From positions 5,500,819 to 5,564,818 of the forward strand of contig OX442417.1 in NCBI GenBank assembly GCA_949361645.1: a stretch of 64,000 nt of DNA, read 5' to 3'. The position numbers and the translations under genes were made by a program. Source of the stretch: Spongilla lacustris (taxonomy: Eukaryota; Porifera; Demospongiae; Spongillida; Spongillidae). The notes below the pieces were generated by a model that was not told where the DNA came from, did not search any database, and saw nothing but the letters and a program-made list of their open reading frames with translations. How positions within the stretch are numbered: the first letter of the stretch is position 1; every line of letters starts with the position of its first letter. Below, piece by piece: positions 58,505-64,000 of this stretch.

Positions 58505-59155
58505 TGACGTGCTCAGCAGGCAGGAATCCTTAATATGGCGTGTTTAATTGCATATTGGTATGTCACTATGTTGTTCTACTGCATATTTTGTATGATTTTC
58601 ACTGTATTTTACTACTGTATTGTTATCATTATAATTAATTATAATATTTTAAAGCTACATGCATGCGCAGCCACAAGTACAATACGTCCATGGTCGCTGA
58701 TTGGTATAATGTTTGAGGTATATAGGATACCTTGGTCATGTCCCAAATAAATGTAAACACCCGCTATTTGATGTGAATCTATATGGGGTTGATGACTTTA
58801 GGCTGGTTTTGAATCCTTAAGCCTTTGCCTGTTTCCAATGAACGTGCTTTATCAATAGCCTGTGCATGTGCGGCACATCACACAACATACCAGATAGATA
58901 TTTAAATCGTGCATTGGCTGAGTTGATGCTCTGGCAGGGTTGCTCTAATCCTCATACTATATCGCTAGCTTAATCAGTAAATTAACCTTAAACCAACGTA
59001 GTGTGCACATGAAACCATGAAACAGTTTAACCAAATTTGGTTTACACTATGTAGCCGACACCTCGGAACACATTTTGGGTTGACATAGCATCCAATTAAC
59101 CTATTTTGCAGTGAATTCCATCTTTTGTATTAGCTGCCGGACCACTTTGTCTTTC
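58505..59155. other. No gene recognised
   Basis: AT-rich spacer. AAGCTACATGCATGCGCAGC and CCTTGGTCATGTCCCAAATA near 58650-58750 echo words at 57170-57270, suggesting the retroelement relic is flanked by diverged copies of one repeat. Confidence 0.4.
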
Positions 59156-59159
59156 GTTG

Positions 59160-60590
59160 CTACAGCCCTATACGGTGGCCCGGTACCTCGCGCGCACAGC
59201 ATTGTGTCCAGCGCAATCGTACGAAATTGCGTAGAGTCCGAGTGCACAGCGCACTAACTTTGGGATATAAGTTTCAATTACGTCATCCGTCTAGTGACAA
59301 AACAAAATTATGGCTGTTTCCTTCCTGCATCGTGACGACCCAAAGGTCGAAAGTAAGTGAAGTACTGGTAGTGGTAGTGAAAGCAGAAACATGCATGTGC
59401 ATTTAATACGTTTAATGCAGGGCTCATTGTGAGATACTGGAGGCAGCAGAAGAGTGACCAGGTCATGCTAGCCTATTTGCGCTTCGTGCATCTGGTACCT
59501 TGTAGGGAAAATAGGGTTACGAAGGCGTCGAATTGCTGAAACCCCTCTTCAGTTGTAGTGTGATGCTATAAATAAAGATTCGTTAGTTGTGTCGTGAATG
59601 CATGTTTAAAGATCGCTGCATGCATGTCCGATTTTACGGGAGGTGCTGAAAACATCAAACTCCTACAGACCAAATACGGGCATCGATCTTTAAACTTGCA
59701 TTCACAACACAACTTACGAACCTTTATAGCATCACACAACAACTGAAGAGGGGTTTCAGCAATTCGACGCCTTCGAATTCGTAACCCAAGAGACGCTATT
59801 TTCCCTACAGGTACCAGGAAGCCACACACATTTGGCAAGACAATATTTATCACAACCTCAACATCTCTTTGCATACCTGGAGGTCCCTATGAATAATCTC
59901 CACATGACCATATGCCTCCTATCAATATCTGTGTGCACTGGTACGGTGGTCAACTATCAATACACAATGGCCCTAGCGGCACCGTTGTTTAATACGTATG
60001 GGCGGCTTTATTGATAAGCTTGTAGCAGGTACAGGTACTGTGCTTTGAGCTAAGGAGTTGTGTCAATAGACCCTTCCCTTTAACGGCGTAAGGAATGCAA
60101 TTTGCATCACGTCCGGAGTACTTTTTAGTTCCTCCTAAAAAACTTGAATTTACGAAACAACTAACGAACATTTATAGCATCACACAACAACTGAAGAGGG
60201 GTTTCAGCAATTCGACGCCTTCGTAACCCAAGAGACGCTATTTTCCCTACAGGTACCAGGTGCACGAAGCGCAAATAACGGTAGGCTAGGATGACCTGGT
60301 CACTCTTCTGCTGCCTCCAGTATCTCACAATGAGTCCTGCATGGAACGTATCAAACGCATATGCTGCTTTCCGGTTCGACCTTTGGGTCGTCACGATGCA
60401 GCCATAATTTATTTTGTCCCTTAGTCTACACGGATGACGTAATTGAAACTTGTATCCCAAAGTTAGTGCGCTGTGCACTCGGACTCTACGCAATTTCGTA
60501 CAATTGCGCTACGCAATTTCGTGCGATTGCGCTGGACACAATGCTCTGCGCGCGAGGTACCGGGCCACCGTACTGGTTCACAATTTGACG
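59160..60590. mobile_element. Inverted pair with ~400-bp arms and inner hairpin
   Basis: Left arm 59167-59580 (GGTGGCCCGGTACCTCGCGC, AAATTGCGTAGAGTCCGAGT, GACGACCCAAAGGTCGAA) is inverse to 60170-60580. Between them, 59480-59590 folds onto 59690-59815. Plus strand ends TCTTCAGTTGT-GTGATGCTATAAA occur three times. Arms carry the LIVRYWRQQK peptide. Confidence 0.75.
60161..60400 (-). pseudogene. Captured coding fragment (LIVRYWRQQK family) in inverted arm
   Basis: Minus strand reads AYAFDTFHAGLIVRYWRQQK then SDQVILAYRYLRFVHLVPVG, then KIASLGLRRRRIAETPLQLL and CDAIN before a GT. The left arm has a disrupted plus-strand copy (59418-59530). A diverged homologue is at 54641-54902. The family is not recognised. 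Confidence 0.5.
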
Positions 60591-60659
60591 CAAGAGCCCG
60601 CTATGCGACGCGATGAAAATAAATACACAAAGAAAATTCTGAAAAGTTCCCACACATAA

Positions 60660-61930
60660 CCCCCCCCCCCCCCCCCCTCCCCACGCCACTTATTCCATCA
60701 TACACAAAAAAGCGCTGTAGCTGAGCAGATACGGTCGGACAAAAAACTGCCCTATACAATTTATTTGACAAAAATTCCTTTATAACTCGCCAGACGAAGA
60801 AGACACCTAGAACACAAAAATGATCGAGCAGGTAGTCGATACATGCAGGAACTAGATTCCAAAGACAAACCGTACCTTTTCGAATGGATTTAGTGGTTTT
60901 GGTGCTTTTACCTTACTTTTCTTCACCTGCGTTAAGGTGTGAACGCTGAATTTGCCCATTCAATGTAAGGCGCACGTGACCCGTTTCCAATCCCTCTATA
61001 TATTATCTCTGATGCAATTAAGGGAAGTTACCTATTTCTGGACACATTTACACTCCCACGGTATGTGCGTGGGTGGCTGGACACTATAAAGTAATCGCGC
61101 GTCGAAAACTCGTTCGGTGGTTACCATTTAAGCAATTTAACCAGCTGCTTCGCGGACCTTGCTCGTTTGGTTATACAAGTGTACATGTAAGTTGCAAGTG
61201 TCAAATGGGCATGATCGCATTGAGTTGACATTAAGTGAATATACTTACACATGCATGTATACATGTATATGTTTGTGTAGCTATATATATAAGTCTTCGA
61301 TCATGTAACTATAGCAAATGCATATACATGTAGCATGGGGTACAGTGATATATAATTATACCGGTACATATATAATGTGTACTTCGCTATTGCATAACGG
61401 CTGACCCACGCACGAGTGTGGTTTGGTATACAATTTCGTTAGGCAAGTACAAGCCTTCTTAACTTATTCTTTTTAATAATCACGTGACGCGGGGAACGTT
61501 TAGCGTAACGCACTTTTGATGTAGCTTTCGTTGGACAAATAACTGATTCGCCTGTACATGTACTATTTTAGTTTAATTTAATTCAAGGCTTCAACACCTT
61601 TGCTAGCTAGTATTTAAGCCATCCCATGCCCTCCGTTGGCACTGAAAAGGTTTCAACTTTAATTGGACAAAAGAAGCGACAAAAAATACTTGGTACGAGA
61701 GGGTTTGGAAATACAGACATCCATGCAAAGTCCAAATACGTGGTGAAAGGAAGAAGATGCAGGGCCCCCGCGCCGGCCGTGACTATAGGTGGCTGGTAAA
61801 ATTGGATATGAGAGTCTTCAAGTTAATCTACATATGGTGCATGGAACGCACGCAGTCTCACAAGCACAGTCCCAGTCACAGGCTGATGAAGATGGGGAGG
61901 AGACCACAAACGGCGGCTAGTCTTTAGACT
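60660..61930. other. No gene recognised; poly-C at 60661-60677
   Basis: Mixed AT-rich sequence with TACATGTA words. No domain, array or inverted pair could be supported. Confidence 0.4.
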
Positions 61931-61935
61931 CAGAC

Positions 61936-62135
61936 TAGTTGGGCGCAGCCCGACCTTCGCGTATTGGCGGAAGGTCGGGTATCAAGACTATACCTGGATT
62001 TGTATACCCATATGATAGCGTATGTGGGCTATTATCACATATAGCCTACATACGCTATCAGATGGGTACAAATCCAGGTATAGGCTTGATACCCGACCTT
62101 CCGCCAATACGCGAAGGTCGGGCTACGCCCAACTA
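61936..62135. mobile_element. 200-bp palindromic MITE of the TAGTTGGG family
   Basis: Near-perfect hairpin from TAGTTGGGCGCAGCCCGACC to its inverse, flanked by GACTCAGAC at 61927-61935 and 62136-62144 (9-bp duplication). Shares only the terminal ~45 bp with the 819-bp helicase-carrying element at 49000, so it is an internally deleted or replaced relative. Interior: ACTATACCTGGATTTGTAT and inverse. Confidence 0.9.
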
Positions 62136-62439
62136 GACTCAGACGTCGACCACGTCCGTCTGTCGCCCAGCTGCGGCGCCGGGGAAATCCCGCGCCGTTA
62201 TTATTTATTTATGGCGTTCTGGACACCCAATCTGCATGACATTTATCACTTGCGGGCCGTTTCGATCGATGGGAATTTGATAGTAGCGTTGGCATCCGGA
62301 GGCAACCATGGCGATATATGAATCAAATTGAGTTCGAAGTTTCAGGTACTGTATATTCTCATGCGCGGCTCAAGGAATTATGCATGCATGTGCATGGGGG
62401 TTCAGGTACATTGCATGCATATGCTTTCCGACAAGAGAA

Positions 62440-62480
62440 AACCCCCCCCCCCCCCCCCCCCCCCCCCCTCCCCCCCCCCG
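62440..62480. repeat. Poly-C tract
   Basis: C run of about 35 nt with one T. No element ends recognised next to it. Confidence 0.9.
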
Positions 62481-62914
62481 GCCTGGCCTAGTTAAGGATA
62501 CCACACAAATGTAGTCATATTGTTATGTGCGCATATAGTTGAAGACATTAAGATTATTCATTGCATTTCTGGTCGATCACGTGTCCGAACTCTCTGGTGT
62601 GCATTGCTATTTTTTCGTTGTCGTGTCGTTCATTTGTCTTGTCACAGACTTGGAACAATTTTTAAATAAAGAGCGCCATCAGCTGCAGTTGTCAACCTTG
62701 TAATTTTCCACGCGCTTTTCGTCTGGATGAACTTTTTCTGATTTTTGAAAATCCGACTGGATACCTTCCCTTTAACAATGCTTTCGTCGTCCATGGGCCA
62801 GCAACGCTCGCTATTCTAAAAGGAAACCTACACGTACGCGTGCGCACATCAGTTTATACAACGCATGAGGCAGAGCAGATACGAGGCTAAGTGTTTGGTT
62901 GAACTTTTATTGGA

Positions 62915-63140
62915 GGGGGGGCCGTGGGGGGGGGGGGGGGGGGTGGGGGGGGGGGGGTGGGGGGGGGGGGGGGGGGGGGGGGGGACAGCTGTGCCTAGGA
63001 AAAAAATGTCCGGCATGGGGGGACAATATTTCCTAGAGGGGGGACAATTATTCCTAGGCACAAATGTCCGGGGGGGACAATCGTGCCTAGGAATGAATGT
63101 CCGGGGGGACACTTTTTTCCAGGGGGGACAGCCCATGCCT
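62915..63140. repeat. Poly-G tract and GTGCCTAGGAATGAATGTCC repeats
   Basis: ~65 nt of almost pure G (62917-62984), followed by three to four degenerate ~35-bp units (GGGACAATxxTxCCTAGG...AATGTCCGG) to 63130. No gene evident. Confidence 0.8.
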
Positions 63141-63516
63141 CCGACACCGGTGTTACAAATTTTCATGCAAAAGGTACATATCATTAATCATGGGGTACAC
63201 AATACAAGGGGCACGTTTAATACACAAGCATGCGCTTACGTTACATATATCTAAAGCTGAAAAAATAAATTCAACAGCACCGTATACGTACAGCCTTCCG
63301 CCCCCGGGGAGCGGGGCTGATATTGAAATTAATACTTGCTATAGTATCATCGAAATGCAGCTATAAATACCTAAGTTCCGCATTTAATGTTAAGTTTTTG
63401 CTAACAACAAATACGGAAAAAAGTTAAAGCAGCTGGGGCTTCGCTCCCCCCAAACCCCCCTTCTGTGGGCGGGAGAAGGCTAGCCCCCCTCCCGCACCCA
63501 CCCTCAATCAATATAG

Positions 63517-63547
<31 letters not shown>

Positions 63548-64000
63548 ATACGGCCATGTATAACTTATTAATTCGAATCACTTAACCATTCAAACGAAAG
63601 AGTATCCAGCGCAAACAATCAATCGCCTTAAATCAACCCTCTCCTCGGGTGCCACGAAATAGATTATCCCCCGTACAAATTTATCATCCGCGGGTAATAT
63701 ATTCCGGATTTTTTTATCCGTCCTCATAAATTAATCCGGAATAGTTGATTATGGGTCATTGTCGGAAAAAACACTTCAACTCCTTGGGGTTAAGTTTTCC
63801 AAAAAACCCTACCATATCTTCCATCTATGTAAACATTATAGAAGATCGAATCAATGGCTCTTCGACAAATCAACTCAGATGTCATGGTTACAAATGCATG
63901 GTTTTAAAAACATTACTCCCTTACCACATTTTTGTGGCATGATTCCAGTACAATGGCAAATATATATGCTGATCTCTGAAAATGTACATGCATGCCAGCA
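63141..64000. other. No gene recognised; poly-C at 63519-63544
   Basis: AT-rich sequence to the right edge with no conserved coding segment. AATCCGGAATA-like palindromes near 63700-63745 are short. Confidence 0.4.

Overview
The window is eukaryotic, from an animal genome. Genes are split into many short GT-AG exons, introns are packed with micro- and minisatellites, and transposable-element relics of several classes are nested in one another. The two recognisable host genes are metazoan chromatin/RNA factors. The abundant ACATGTACATGT palindromes and the TE mix (piggyBac, DIRS-like, Gypsy, RecQ-carrying foldbacks) would suit a marine invertebrate such as a sponge, but I cannot fix the species from sequence alone. 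There is one assembly gap (32041-32240).

Host genes. (1) Minus strand, <1-5334: ten exons joined in phase, encoding a CDCA7-type zf-4CXXC_R1 zinc finger at the N-terminus, a basic/charged middle and a DDT-type helical domain, continuing off the left edge. (2) Minus strand, 5516-31430: twelve exons joined in phase, encoding 359 residues that match ILF2/NF45 (DZF domain) from near the N-terminus to the stop; the first exon is not found. The two genes lie head-to-tail with 181 bp between the ILF2 stop and the next ATG, and a perfect NRF1-type palindrome sits in that gap. (3) A partial tandem copy of ILF2 lies upstream on the same strand (about 34.7-46.9 kb). It keeps copies of exons 2, 3, 4, 5 and 8, exons 4/5 are duplicated again, one exon 5 copy has a stop, exon 6 is deleted and exon 7 is gone.

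Layout: 0-5.3 kb CDCA7-type/DDT gene; 5.5-31.4 kb ILF2, including a 14-kb intron with piggyBac relics and a DIRS-like gag; 32-34.3 kb gap, a TAGTCTCG foldback and a retroelement tail; 34.7-46.9 kb ILF2 partial copy with foldbacks, minisatellites and a Gypsy integrase relic; 47-64 kb no host gene recognised, but minisatellites, nested foldback elements, two retroelement C-terminal fragments and long poly-C/poly-G tracts.

Most unusual: two families of foldback elements (ends TAGTTGGG/CCCAACTA and TAGTCTCG/CGAGACTA). Both make 9-bp target duplications, both carry pieces of a RecQ-like helicase, and they are inserted into one another and into larger foldbacks. Also unusual are minisatellites in ILF2 whose unit is an exon 3' end plus its 5' splice site, and a peptide shared by two otherwise different foldbacks.
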